This document shows, in pieces, positions 8,444 through 17,700 of a stretch of DNA of 64,000 bases (the stretch's first letter is position 1; each line of letters opens with the position of its first letter). Origin of the DNA: Saccharopolyspora erythraea NRRL 2338. Its GTDB lineage: Bacteria > Actinomycetota > Actinomycetes > Mycobacteriales > Pseudonocardiaceae. A program made the translations under genes and the position numbers. Under the pieces are notes generated by a model. That model saw nothing but the letters and a program-made list of their open reading frames with translations, had not been told where the DNA came from and searched no databases. The stretch covers positions 3,399,584-3,463,583 of the forward strand of contig NC_009142.1 in the NCBI RefSeq assembly GCF_000062885.1, read 5' to 3'.

Positions 8444-9844
8444 TCACACCGCGCTCGTCTCGCCCTGCCGCGCCGGCACTTCGCCGCCGCTGGCCCAGGC
8501 CAGCGCCGGCACTTCGCCGCCGCTGGCCTGGGCCAGCGACAGCCCCTTGGTCTCCTCGGCCCACAGCACGCAGGCGAGCAGCCCGACCAACGTGATCGCG
8601 GTGCCGATGTACATGGTGGTCGAGGTGCCCAGGCTCTCCAGCGACAGCGGCACCAGGTAGGTGCCGACGGCGGCACCGATCCGGCTCAGCGCGACGGCCA
8701 GGCCGACCGCCGACGCGCGGATCGTGGTGGGGAACAGCTCGTTGGGGTAGAGCCATTCCAGGATTCCCGGGGCGCCGGCGAAGAAGGCGTAGAGGCTGAA
8801 GCAGACGATCACGGCGACGACCGGGGCCGTGGGCCACCAGCCCAGCACCGCGAGCGGGACGGCCATCAGCGCGAAGGACCAGATGATGGTGCGCCTGCGC
8901 CCTGCCGTCTCCAGCAGCCGCATCGCGGGCACGCAGCCGAGCAGGAACAGCGCACTGATCAGCGCGGAGCCGAGGTTGCTGAGGTTCTGCGAGTCCAGCC
9001 CGAACGCGGCCAGCATCTGCGGCCCGAACAGGTACATCGCCCACATCGGGATGACCTGGCAGGTGTAGAAGACCGACACGAACACCGCGCGGCGCAGGTA
9101 GATGCCCCGGAACAGCTCGCGGAGCCCGCCGCGTTCGACGGTGGCCCGCTCGCGCGAGGCGATGAGGTCGTCGGCGGTGACCGGTACCCGCAGCACCCGG
9201 TGCACCAGCGCCGCCGCCTCCTCGGCGCGTCCCTGGTCGACCAGCCAGCGCGGCGACTCCGGTGTCCCGTGCCGCAGGACGAGCACGACCGCGCTCACCA
9301 CCGCCGCGCTGCCCAGCACCCAGCGCCACCCGCCGGGGCCGGCGACCTCGGTGATGGCGAACCCGACCACGTAGGACAGCAGGGCGCCGAAGTACCAGGC
9401 GATGATCACACCGCCCAGCGCGCGCGCCCGCTGCGCGCGGGGGAACCACTCCGCGAGCAGGGCGGTGGCGATGGGGTAGTCGGCCCCGACGGCGAAACCG
9501 ACGACGAACCGCAGCACGACGAGCTGCCACGCCTCGGTGACGAACACGCACAGCACCGACGCGACGAGCAGGACGGCGAGGTCGATGGTGTACATCGAAC
9601 GGCGTCCGAGGCGGTCGGTCAGCGGGCCGATGGTCAGCCCGCCCAGGAACATGCCGACCAGGGCGACCACCCCGACCAGGGCCGAGGACGTCGTGCTCAG
9701 CCGCATCTCGTCGGTGATGCCGACCAGGGCGACGCCGATGATGCTCAGCAGGTACCCGTCCAGCAGCGGTCCTCCGCAACAGGCGACGAGCAGCTTGCGG
9801 TGGAACCCGCTCACGGGTGCCTCTTCGATTGCGTCGAGTTTCAT
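8444..9844 (-). CDS. MFS transporter, metabolite:proton symporter type
   Basis: 466-residue transporter with 12 predicted membrane helices. The loop 2-3 signature appears as GPLTDRLGRRSMY, and the N-terminal helix GGPLLDGYLLSIIGVALVGI fits the sugar/metabolite porter families. It is the last gene of the minus-strand run sulfatase, formylglycine-generating enzyme, LysR, MFS, with a 310-bp gap before it, so it may have its own promoter under LysR control. A GGGAGGAAG ribosome binding site precedes the ATG at 9844. The C-terminus carries an 11-residue tandem repeat (LAQASGGEVPA, LAWASGGEVPA). Substrate unknown; sulfated compounds or their desulfated products are a guess from context. Confidence 0.88.
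   Translation of the reverse strand: MKLDAIEEAPVSGFHRKLLVACCGGPLLDGYLLSIIGVALVGITDEMRLSTTSSALVGVVALVGMFLGGLTIGPLTDRLGRRSMYTIDLAVLLVASVLCVFVTEAWQLVVLRFVVGFAVGADYPIATALLAEWFPRAQRARALGGVIIAWYFGALLSYVVGFAITEVAGPGGWRWVLGSAAVVSAVVLVLRHGTPESPRWLVDQGRAEEAAALVHRVLRVPVTADDLIASRERATVERGGLRELFRGIYLRRAVFVSVFYTCQVIPMWAMYLFGPQMLAAFGLDSQNLSNLGSALISALFLLGCVPAMRLLETAGRRRTIIWSFALMAVPLAVLGWWPTAPVVAVIVCFSLYAFFAGAPGILEWLYPNELFPTTIRASAVGLAVALSRIGAAVGTYLVPLSLESLGTSTTMYIGTAITLVGLLACVLWAEETKGLSLAQASGGEVPALAWASGGEVPARQGETSAV
8471..8536. repeat. 33-bp tandem duplication in the MFS transporter 3' end
   Basis: Two 33-bp units, 8471-8503 and 8504-8536, differ at two positions. They keep the reading frame and give two copies of an 11-residue ASGGEVPA-containing unit in the cytoplasmic tail. 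Confidence 0.9.
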
Positions 9845-10154
9845 CAGTCTTCCTCCCGTTGTCCCGCGCGCACCACGAATGCGCGGGTCGGTCCCGGAAA
9901 TCGCCGCGCCGATAGCGGATCGGCGGCACCTCCGTGTGCCGAATCCGGTTCTGCGACGCGCACGTGGGCGCGGAAACGGTGCGGTGGTCAGGAAATCTCG
10001 TCGTCCACCCGCGTGTAGCGGGAAATTCCCGGAGAAATCCGGCGGATCGTTTCCGCAGAGAATAGTTGTCGGCGAGTACGCGGACCACAGTTCGCGCGGT
10101 GCCGGCCGAGACCGGTTTTCGATATGTGCGATAGAACCGCGCTATCCCGCGACG
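9845..10154. other. Intergenic region upstream of the MFS gene
   Basis: 310 bp between the end of the LysR gene and the start of the MFS gene. It holds no gene. A short palindrome CGGGAAATTCCCG at 10019-10031 and a local drop in GC suggest a promoter/operator region for the transporter. Confidence 0.45.
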
Positions 10155-11063
10155 TCAGCCGCGGCGGCGGTCGGCGGAACCGCGACCCGCCCGCGACATC
10201 ACCAGGCGGACGAACTCGCCCGCGGCAGGCGAGAGCGGCCCGCGGCGCCAGAAGAGCACCCCGCGCCGGATGACCCTGGGCCGCAGCGGGAGCACGGCCG
10301 CCCCGCGCTCGGCGGCGTCGCGGGCCAGCGAGCGGGGCAGCAGCGTCGCGCCCGCGCCGGCCAGCACCAGCGGCACGACCATGGCCTGGTGCGCCGTCTC
10401 GACCGCCACGCGCGGACTCGCGCCCTGCGCGCTGACCGTGTGCTCGATGACCTCGCGGGTCGCGGTGCCCTCCGGCGTGGTGACCCAGTCCAGCTCGGCC
10501 AGCTCGGCCACGCCCAGCCGGGTGCGCTCGGCCGGGGCCGAGCCCGCCGGGAGCACGGCGAAGATCTCGCGGCCCTCCAGCACGATGTTCTCCAGGTCGC
10601 CGACGGCGTCCACGGTGGAGTCGGCCATGCCGAGCTCGCACTCACCGGTGCGCACCGAGCCGGTGACGTCGGAGCCGAGCTCGGGGTCCGACACCCGCAC
10701 CGCCACCTTCGGGTGACTGCGCAGGAAAGCGCCGAGCAGTTCGGCGAGCGGGTCGACGGCCAGCGTCGTCTGCGCGACGATGTCCAGCCGCCCGGCCGCC
10801 AGGCCGAGCACCCGGCGCACCGAGTCGGTGGCGGTGCTGAGGTCGCGCATGACCTGCCTGGCCGGCTCCACCAGCGCCTCGCCCGCGGTGGTGAGCGCGA
10901 CGCCGTGCGGCAGCCGGTGGAAGACCTTGCCGCCGAGCTTGTTCTCCAGCGCGCCGATGGCGTGCGACAGCGACGGCTGGGCCACGTGCAGCGCCTGGGC
11001 CGCGGCGGTGAAGCTGCCGCTCTCGGCGATGGCCAGGAAGTACTCCAGTTCCCTGCGCTCCAT
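10155..11063 (-). CDS. LysR-family transcriptional regulator
   Basis: 302 residues. The N-terminal winged helix (MERRELEYFLAIAESGSFTA, then QPSLSHAIGALENKLGGKVF) is a typical LysR DNA-binding domain, and the remainder fits the periplasmic-binding-like effector domain. It starts 27 bp after the stop of the formylglycine-generating-enzyme gene on the same strand, so it is probably co-transcribed with the sulfatase pair, which is unusual because LysR regulators are normally divergent from their targets. The MFS gene 310 bp downstream is the likely target. Confidence 0.93.
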   Translation of the reverse strand: MERRELEYFLAIAESGSFTAAAQALHVAQPSLSHAIGALENKLGGKVFHRLPHGVALTTAGEALVEPARQVMRDLSTATDSVRRVLGLAAGRLDIVAQTTLAVDPLAELLGAFLRSHPKVAVRVSDPELGSDVTGSVRTGECELGMADSTVDAVGDLENIVLEGREIFAVLPAGSAPAERTRLGVAELAELDWVTTPEGTATREVIEHTVSAQGASPRVAVETAHQAMVVPLVLAGAGATLLPRSLARDAAERGAAVLPLRPRVIRRGVLFWRRGPLSPAAGEFVRLVMSRAGRGSADRRRG

Positions 11064-11090
11064 GCCGCATCCCTCCCGGCGTCGGCCGCC

Positions 11091-11999
11091 TCACGCGTCC
11101 AGGGCACAACGGAACCCAGTATTGCCGGTGGTGGAGTCGGGTGTGAGCCCCTGGCGCGCCGACACCCGGTAGCGGCGGCAGTAGGAGTCGTGGCACAGGT
11201 ACGAGCCGCCGCGGGCGCTGCGGCGCGTCCGGTCGCCGGGGTCGAACCAGTCGGCGCACCACTCCCACACGTTGCCCGTGGTGTTGTGCAGCCCGAAGCC
11301 GTTGGGCGGGAACGCGTCGACCGGGCAGGTGCCGAGCCAGCCGTCGGCGAAGGTGTTGCGCCGCGGGAACTCGCCCTGCCAGACGTTCATCAGGTGCCGC
11401 CCGCCCGGCTCCAGCTCGTCGCCCCACGGGAACGCCCGGCCGGCCAGGCCGCCGCGGGCGGCGTACTCCCACTCGGCCTCGGTCGGCAGCCGCAGCCCGG
11501 CCCAGGCGCAGTAGGCGCGGGCGTCGGACCAGGACACGTGCACGACGGGGTGGTCACCGCGCTGGTCCACATCGGACCCCGGTCCCTCGGGCCGGCGCCA
11601 GTCGGCGCCCTCGACCTGACGCCACCACGGCGTCGCCGCCACACCGCGGGTGGGCGGGAAGTCGTCGGGCAGCAGACCGCCGAAGACGAACGACCATCCC
11701 CACCGCTCGGCCTCGGTGCGGTAGCCGGTGGCCGCGACGAACTCGCCGAACTCCACGTTGGACACCGCGGTGCGGCTGATGCGGAACGCCTCCAGCCGCA
11801 CCGCGCGGACCGGCCCCTCCCCGTCCTCGGGGTAGGCGTGCGCGTCCTCGCTTCCCATCAGGAACTCGCCACCGTCCAGCAGCACCAGGTCGCCCGCACG
11901 GCGCGGGGGATCGCAGGTCTCGACGGCGTCCACCTCCACCGGCCGCGCCGCCCGGCCGGTCGGCGGCGCGCAACAGGACTTCTGCTCCTGCTCAGTCAT
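11091..11999 (-). CDS. Formylglycine-generating enzyme (sulfatase-modifying factor, SUMF1 family)
   Basis: 302-residue enzyme that converts the cysteine of a CxPxR motif in sulfatases to formylglycine. The active-site segment GGSYLCHDSYCRRYRVSAR carries the two conserved cysteines, C269 and C274, corresponding to C272 and C277 of the Streptomyces coelicolor enzyme. Other family hallmarks are LPTEAEWEYAARGG and TGNVWEWCADWF. The ATG at 11999 overlaps the end of the sulfatase gene by 8 bases, so translation is coupled and the neighbour is the obvious client. The pairing parallels Mycobacterium tuberculosis Rv0711-Rv0712. Confidence 0.97.
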   Translation of the reverse strand: MTEQEQKSCCAPPTGRAARPVEVDAVETCDPPRRAGDLVLLDGGEFLMGSEDAHAYPEDGEGPVRAVRLEAFRISRTAVSNVEFGEFVAATGYRTEAERWGWSFVFGGLLPDDFPPTRGVAATPWWRQVEGADWRRPEGPGSDVDQRGDHPVVHVSWSDARAYCAWAGLRLPTEAEWEYAARGGLAGRAFPWGDELEPGGRHLMNVWQGEFPRRNTFADGWLGTCPVDAFPPNGFGLHNTTGNVWEWCADWFDPGDRTRRSARGGSYLCHDSYCRRYRVSARQGLTPDSTTGNTGFRCALDA

Positions 12000-14355
12000 G
12001 GGCGGCCTTGAACCGGCTGCGCTCGCGTTCGGTGCCCACGTCGTCGCAGAGGTCGTCGCCGAGGTCGACGCGGACCCACCGCAGGGTGCCGGTGAACCTG
12101 TTGTCCACCACGGGATAGTCGTCGGTGACCGGGGAGGCTCGGTCGCAGCCGATGTCGAAGGTCTCGTCGAAGGCGAAGTAGTACGGGATGGTCCTGGGCA
12201 CCACCACCTCTCCCACCTGCTTGCCGTCGACGTGCAGCGTGGCGGTGCCTCCCTTGCCGACTCCGCCGCCGTCGTAAGCGAAGTCCATCCGCACCTCGTG
12301 CGTCCCGGGCGCGAGCGGTTCGCGCGCCCGCGCGGTGTGCACCTCCAGGCCGAAGTAGTTGTAGGCGTAGCAGAACCGGCCTTCGTGGAAGTAGACCGAC
12401 CAGCCGCCGAATCGTCCACCCTGGGCGACGAGCACCCCTTCCGCGCCACCGTCGGGGATCTCGACCTCGGCGGTGATGGTGTGCGAGCGGTTCTTGACGT
12501 TGGGCGCGGTTTCTTCGGTCAGTCGCTTGGCCCCGGCGTGGAAGGTGACCGCGCGGCGCTCGCCCATGAGGTCGAGCCGCCCGGCCTCGCGGGGGTTCTC
12601 GCGCTCGGTCATCCGGTCGTCGAGCGGGAAGACGTTGTATTTGGCGGCCTCGACGAGGAAGAGTTGCTTGAGCTCGTTGAGCCGGCCCGGGTGCTCGGCC
12701 GAGACGTCGCGCGCCTGGGTCCAGTCCACCGTGGTGTCGTAGAGCTCCCATTCGTCGTCGTCGAAGTAGCGGCGTTGCTCGCCCTGCACCATCTCCCACG
12801 GGGTGCCGTGGCGGGTCACCGCCATCCAGCCGTCGTGGTAGATGCCGCGGTTGCCGACCATCTCGAAGTACTGCAGGCGGTGGCGGTCCGGCGCGTCGGC
12901 GGCGTTGAAGCTGTAGAGCATGCTGGTGCCCTCGATGGGCTTCTGGGCGATGCCGTCGACCTCCGAGGGCTGCGGGATGCCCGCCGCTTCCAGCACGGTC
13001 GGCACGATGTCGATCACGTGGTGGAACTGCTGGCGGATGCCGGCGCGCTCCTCGATGCCGCGCGGCCAGTGCACCACCATGCCGTCGCGGGTGCCGCCGA
13101 AGTGCGAGGCGACCTGCTTGGTCCACTGGTAGGGCGTGTTCATCGCCAGCGCCCAGCCCACCGGGTAGTGCGCGTGGGTCGTGGCGTCGCCGAGCGCGTC
13201 GAGGTTGTCGAGGATGAACTCGGGGCTGTCGGGGATGCCGCTGGCGAAGCGGTGCTCGTTGAGCGTGCCGCCCAAGCCGCCCTCGGCCGACGCGCCGTTG
13301 TCGCCGAGGATGTAGATGAACAGGGTGTCCTCCAGCGCGTCGAGCTCCTCGAGCGCGTCGACGAGGCGGCCGACCTGGTCGTCGGTGTGCTCGGCGAACC
13401 CGGCGTAGAGCTCCATGAGCGCCGCGGCCGAGCGCTGCTCGGTCTCCGACAGCTCGTCCCAGTGCGGCACGCCGTCGGCCCACGGCGCCAGCTCGGCGTC
13501 CTGCGGCACCACGCCCAGCTCCTTCTGCCTGCGCAGCGTGATCTCGCGCTGGGCGTCCCAGCCGTGGTCGAACTTCCCGCGGTAGCGCTCCCGGTACTCG
13601 CGGGGGACGTGGTAGGGCGCGTGGGTCGCGCCGAAGGGCAGGTACACGAAGAAGGGGTTGTCGGGCTTGAGGCTGCGCTGGTCGCGCACCCAGTCGATCG
13701 CGTGGTCGACCAGGTCCTCCGACAGGTGGTAGCCGTCCTCCGGGCGCCGCGACGGCTCCACCGGGGTCGTGCCGTCGAACAGCACCGGGTACCAGTGGTT
13801 CATCTCGGCGCACAGGAAGCCGTAGAACTTCTCGAAGCCCTCGCCGGTGGGCCAGCGGTCGAACGGGCCCGCCGCGCTGACGTCGCGGGCGGGGGTCTGG
13901 TGCCACTTGCCGAACGCCGCGGTGTTGTAGCCGTTGCCGCGCAGGACCTGGGCCAGGGTGGCCGCGCTGCGCGGGCGGATCCCGTTGTAGCCGGGCGCGG
14001 AGCTGGCCATCTCGGTGGTCACGCCCATGCCGACCGAGTGGTGGTTGCGCCCGGTCAGCAGCGCCTGGCGGGTGGGCGAGCAGATCGCGGTGACGTGGAA
14101 GCGGCTGTAGCGCAGGCCGCCCGCTGCGAGCCGGTCCGCGGTCGGCATCCGGCACGGGCCGCCGAAGGTGCTCGGTGCGCCGAAGCCCATGTCGTCCAAG
14201 AGCACGACCACGACGTTCGGGGCGCCCCGCGGTGGCCGCACCGGCTGCACCGGTTCGAAGGGCGGGTCCTGCTCGTGCACGTCCAGGGACGTGGCGGTGG
14301 GCACGACGGCATCGGGAATCGGGAGACGTTCGCGGGGGATGTCCGCGTCGCCCAT
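11992..14355 (-). CDS. atsA: Arylsulfatase, formylglycine-dependent (AtsA group)
   Basis: 787-residue sulfatase that hydrolyses sulfate esters. The modification site ICSPTRQALLTGR (C92, P94, R96) follows the metal-binding NVVVVLLDDMGFGAPSTFGG segment; further motifs are GKWH at about residue 168 and the DNGAS metal ligand pair. The length equals that of mycobacterial AtsA. The C-terminal 200 residues form a jelly-roll-like domain. No signal peptide is visible, so it is probably cytoplasmic and modified by the adjacent enzyme. The ATG at 14355 has GGAGG 6 bases upstream; an upstream in-frame ATG at 14415 lacks one. Confidence 0.95.
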   Translation of the reverse strand: MGDADIPRERLPIPDAVVPTATSLDVHEQDPPFEPVQPVRPPRGAPNVVVVLLDDMGFGAPSTFGGPCRMPTADRLAAGGLRYSRFHVTAICSPTRQALLTGRNHHSVGMGVTTEMASSAPGYNGIRPRSAATLAQVLRGNGYNTAAFGKWHQTPARDVSAAGPFDRWPTGEGFEKFYGFLCAEMNHWYPVLFDGTTPVEPSRRPEDGYHLSEDLVDHAIDWVRDQRSLKPDNPFFVYLPFGATHAPYHVPREYRERYRGKFDHGWDAQREITLRRQKELGVVPQDAELAPWADGVPHWDELSETEQRSAAALMELYAGFAEHTDDQVGRLVDALEELDALEDTLFIYILGDNGASAEGGLGGTLNEHRFASGIPDSPEFILDNLDALGDATTHAHYPVGWALAMNTPYQWTKQVASHFGGTRDGMVVHWPRGIEERAGIRQQFHHVIDIVPTVLEAAGIPQPSEVDGIAQKPIEGTSMLYSFNAADAPDRHRLQYFEMVGNRGIYHDGWMAVTRHGTPWEMVQGEQRRYFDDDEWELYDTTVDWTQARDVSAEHPGRLNELKQLFLVEAAKYNVFPLDDRMTERENPREAGRLDLMGERRAVTFHAGAKRLTEETAPNVKNRSHTITAEVEIPDGGAEGVLVAQGGRFGGWSVYFHEGRFCYAYNYFGLEVHTARAREPLAPGTHEVRMDFAYDGGGVGKGGTATLHVDGKQVGEVVVPRTIPYYFAFDETFDIGCDRASPVTDDYPVVDNRFTGTLRWVRVDLGDDLCDDVGTERERSRFKAAHD

Positions 14356-14769
14356 GTCGACCTCCTGGACGGTGTTCGAGGCGGTTCGCCGCGGCGACCT
14401 CCGGGCGCGCGCCACCGAGCGCGGAATTCGCTGGTTTCCCGCGCCGGAATGAATTGCGTGCGTGGTCTGATCGCCGTTGTCCGGCGGGTCCGCGTCGCCG
14501 GTGTTCAGGTACGGCAGCGAATGCTAGTGCCTGGACCGGGCGGTGCAAGCAATGCTGCCGCGACGACCTGGTCCGCGCGGGCAGCGGGATTCGGTTATGG
14601 GCAGGTCAGAAAGCCGTCTTCGGTCGCGCAGACGGATTTCGAATCAGGCCCATAGAAGGTGTCTATGGGGCTTCGCCGGTCCTCTTCGTTGATTTCGCCG
14701 ACGGCGGTGGGAGCCGCCGGTAGGCTGATCTTCCGGCGCTGTAGTTCGCGGGGGTGAGGGGATCGGTCG
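14356..14769. other. Divergent promoter region between sulfatase operon and CHAT operon
   Basis: 414 bp without a supportable gene. It must hold the promoters of both operons. The half nearest the CHAT gene includes an inverted repeat listed separately. Confidence 0.55.
14649..14669. promoter_or_regulatory. Inverted repeat, candidate operator upstream of the CHAT operon
   Basis: CCCATAG, 7 bases, CTATGGG: a perfect 7+7 inverted repeat centred 110 bp before the CHAT-protein start. Size and position fit a dimeric repressor site. No matching copy was found in front of the opposing GrpE-like operon. Confidence 0.4.
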
Positions 14770-17700
14770 ATGGCGGGCGGTGACGCGGACTCCTTCCGGG
14801 AGTCGCTCGAACTCGCCGACCGGCTGTTGGAGCGGGCGCGGCGCTCCGACGGCGTCGACGACGTGGACGCGGCGGTCGAGCACGCGCACCGCGCGCTGGA
14901 CGCAGTGGCCGGCTGCGACGCCCGCCGCGCGGGGCCGCTCTACCAGCTCGGGCTCGCCCACGGCCTCCGCCACGAGCGCACCGGTTCGGTCGACGACCTG
15001 AGATCGGCCATCGGGTGGATGCGCGCGGTGCGGGACTGCCTGGCCGACGACGACCCGCACCGGCCGGAGGTCTGCGCCCGCACAGGTCTGCTGGTCAGCC
15101 GGTACGTGGGGGTGGCCGAGGGCGACCGCGCCGACGTCGACGAGGCCATCCGCGACCTGACAGCGGCCGGTGCCGGCGGAGGCGTTGTCGGCCGCTACGC
15201 CCTCGGGATCCTGCACGCCGTGCGCTACACCGGCTTCGCGGGGGAGCAGCAGGACCGCGAGACGGCGATCGAGATGCTTTCCGAGCTGATCGAGCGGCCC
15301 GATGCCGACACCGCGACCGCCGACGCGTGCCGGGTGACCGTCGCGCACCTGCTGCTGAGCCGCGGCACGCCGGTGGAGCTGCGCGGTCGCCGGCCGACGC
15401 TCACCGGCGTCGCCGGACTGGGGCTGGAGGCGACGCCGGAGGAGATCGCGACCGCACGGCGACACCTGGAGTCGTTGACGGACCAGGAGAATCGCGACCT
15501 CGCCGGCATGCGATCGGCGCTCGAGCTGCTGGTGTCGTCGGCCACGGGCAAGATCGACCTCACGGCACCGGAGGCCGACCGCGCGCTGACCGGCTTCGAC
15601 GAGATGCTTTCGCAGATCCCGGAAGAAGATCTCGACGCAGGGGAACGCGACGCGGTCCGCGCGGTCCTGCGCGGAATCCGGGCTCACGCCACGGGTTCCG
15701 GCGAAGACCTGTCCGACGGGATCGCCGAAGCCATGGCCGGGCTGCCCGCCGGGCACCTGCTGCGCGAGTTCCTGGTCGGCCTGCTGCGCCCCGCCGAGCC
15801 CGGGCTCGCGGAGTCGGGTGACCTGCGGCGGCTCGGTGCGAGCAGCTCGGCCGCCATCGCAGCCCTGGAGCGGGCGCTGGAGCGGCTGCCCGCCGACGAT
15901 CCCGACCGCGCCGCGGTGCTGACGCGGTTGGTGGGGTCGCTGATGGCCGACCTCTCGGTGAACCGCGCAGGCGGTTCGATGAGCCGCATCCGCACGCTCG
16001 CCGCCGAAGCGATCCGCGGCGGCCGGGCCGACGACGAGAACACCGGTGTCAACCACGCGGTGCTGGCCCTGGCGACGGTCTTCCAGGAGGACTCCGCGCT
16101 CGGGCTCGACCAGATCGACACCGCGGTCGGGCACCTGCGGGAGGCCGCCCGGCTGTTGCCGGACGGGCACCCGCTGCGGGAGGGCCTGCGCACGATGCTC
16201 GGGGCCGTGCTGCTCATCCGCTACACCCGCAGCGGTGCGGCGGACAACGTCGACGCCGCGGTGCACTACCTGGGGCAGCAGGGCGACGACGTCCTCGACC
16301 GGTTCACCGAGGCCCACGTCCGGCTCGCGAACCACATGCGCAGCCCCGACCCGGATGGCCTGCGGGAGGCGATCCGGGCGCTGGAGGATCTGGTCGGCGA
16401 ACTGCCGGACGAGCACTTCGTCCGCCAGCGCGCCACGACCACGCTCGGGCTCGCCCGCATCATCCGGAACGCCGGGTCCGACGCCACGGGCGCGGCCGGT
16501 CTCGACGAGTCGGTGGACGCCGTGACCGATGCGCTCCGCGCGATCCCGGAGGCCGCGCTCGACCACCCGATGGAGACCACCACCGCCGCGATGTCGGTGC
16601 TGTGGAGCGCGATCGCGGTCGGGGACCGCAAGGCGCTCGACCGCGGGATCGGCATGCTCGGGTCGGTCGCGGCCCGTGCCGACCTGCACCACCACGAGCG
16701 GTTGTCGGCGATCGGCAGCCTGGGCATGGGGCTGCGCACCCGCTACGAGTTCACCCGGGACCGGCGCGACCTCAGCAACGCGATCGACCGGCTCGAACAG
16801 GCGCGGCGGATGCTCGACCCGGGCGCGCTGGAGGGCGCGCTGCTGCTGAACTCGCTGGCCGACTGCTACCGCACGCGCGGCGACGCGGCCAGGAAGGACC
16901 CGCAGCGTGCGGTCCGAGTGGGGCTGGAGTCCCTGCGGACGCGCGCACGCGACGTGCTGTTGCAGTCCAGCGCTCTGCGCGCGCTGAACGCGGCCCGTGC
17001 CGCGCTCGGCGAGGCGGCTTCGGTGGCCCGTTGGTGCCTGGAGACCGGACGGAGCGAGAACGCGGTGGAGGCGCTGGAGCTGGGGCGGGGCATGGTGCTG
17101 CACGCGGCCACGGTCGACGCGGGCGTCCCGGCGATGCTGCGCGAGTCCGGCCACGACGGGCTCGCCGAGCGCTGGGAGCGCGAGGCGGCCGAGTCCGGTC
17201 CGCAGCCGTGGGACTTGCCGGAGGGGCCGCCCAGCCCGATGCGGGACCTGACCGGCGCGCCGCTGCCGAGCGATCTGCGGTACCGGGTGCTCGAAGCGCT
17301 GGAGGGCCACGGGGCGCGTACACGGCTGCTCACACCGCCCGCCGTCGCCGAGATCGCCGCCGCCCTGCGCGACACCGACACCAGGGCGCTGGTCTACCTG
17401 CTCCCGGGCGAGGACCGGGAACCCGGCATCGCCGTGCTGGTCACCGACGGCGGCGAGGTCCGCCCGCTCCACTGCCCGCTCTTGACCGCCGCGGACGGCA
17501 GTCCGGTTGACCGGTTCGACCGGCTCCAGCGGGAGCGGGCGAGCGGCCCCGTGTCCGGGGAACTGGACAGCAGGTGGCGGCAGGCCCTCGGCGAGGTCTG
17601 CGACTGGGCGTGGACGGCGGTGCTCAACCAGGTGCTCGACACCGTCGCGGCCGAGCGGCGCCGGCGTCCGAGCCGGATCGTGCTGGTACCGGTGGGAAAG

